Assembly (NCBI GenBank): GCA_030146045.1
Contig: JASLDG010000027.1
Location: 1 to 60,323, forward strand
Direction: 5' to 3'
DNA length: 60,323 nt
Source of the DNA: Candidatus Saccharimonadales bacterium
GTDB lineage: Bacteria > Patescibacteriota > Saccharimonadia > Saccharimonadales > Saccharimonadaceae
The notes under the pieces were generated by a model. The model did not search any database and was not told the DNA's origin. It saw only the letters and a program-made list of their open reading frames with translations. The translations under genes and the position numbers were made by a program. This document shows positions 60,196-60,323 of the stretch, piece by piece (the stretch's first letter is position 1; every line of letters begins with the position of its first letter).

Positions 60196-60323
<128 letters not shown>

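Overview
The window looks like a chromosome segment of a Saccharibacteria (TM7) or closely related Patescibacteria (CPR) member. This is inferred from the gene set (a type IV pilus operon without a secretin, small soluble and membrane proteins of the CPR type, proline/threonine-linked surface proteins), the small size of many proteins, dense overlapping genes and moderate GC. TGA is used as a stop, so this is not an SR1/Gracilibacteria code. No CRISPR array or insertion sequence was seen.

Layout. 1-6.5 kb: partial ABC ATPase (minus), RNase J, a hypothetical gene, FtsK and a DEDDh exonuclease. 6.7-8.0 kb: a visibly GC-richer two-gene unit (small membrane protein plus SPFH-like lipoprotein) that looks acquired, perhaps from an actinobacterium. 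8.1-11.4 kb: rpsF-ssb-rpsR, a Nudix hydrolase, EF-P, a 2H phosphoesterase and TlyA. 11.4-14 kb: accessory stretch with a Fic protein, an orphan gene, a probable pseudogene and another orphan. 14-15 kb: YchF. 15.2-26.7 kb: one long pilus operon (pilM, pilN-like, pilO-like, a small membrane gene, pilB, pilT, pilC, prepilins, pilD, a PilX-like protein). 26.7-30.6 kb: Xer recombinase, Ndk, tRNA-Arg, a PH-domain membrane protein, a parvulin-like lipid-facing chaperone and superoxide dismutase. 30.6-34.1 kb: two paralogous cohesin/FN3 surface proteins. 34.2-37.1 kb: tRNAs Asp, Thr, Gly and Val, a membrane glycosyltransferase and a tiny leaderless gene. 37.2-42.8 kb: a T-box-controlled thrS, then an alkyltransferase-like protein, miaA, a winged-helix protein, an MBL-fold protein, rpmB and a site-2 protease. 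42.8-47.5 kb is rich in RNA genes: a candidate unknown structured RNA, tRNA-Pro, RNase P RNA, the infC-rpmI-rplT operon, comM and tmRNA. 47.8-54.9 kb: a PH-like protein, a 600-base gene-free stretch with strong RNA structure behind a consensus promoter, a TraG/VirD4-like ATPase with small partners, and two membrane proteins. 55-60.3 kb: gyrB, gyrA, a divergent PAP2 protein, and the rRNA operon leader with the start of 16S rRNA.

How it fits together. The pilus operon, a ComM-type helicase, FtsK and the DNA-pumping ATPase together suit an episymbiont that attaches to a host and takes up DNA; that link is inference. The main points for a second look are: translation initiation factor IF3 split into two reading frames by a TAA-ATG junction, with an apparent AUA start; a T-box riboswitch before thrS whose UGGA bulge matches the U73 discriminator of the tRNA-Thr gene found here; two unassigned structured RNAs (about 42.86-43.00 kb and 48.69-49.04 kb); and many promoters whose -10 box lies 6-10 bases before the start codon, suggesting widespread leaderless mRNAs. 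All calls come from reading the sequence; no searches were run.
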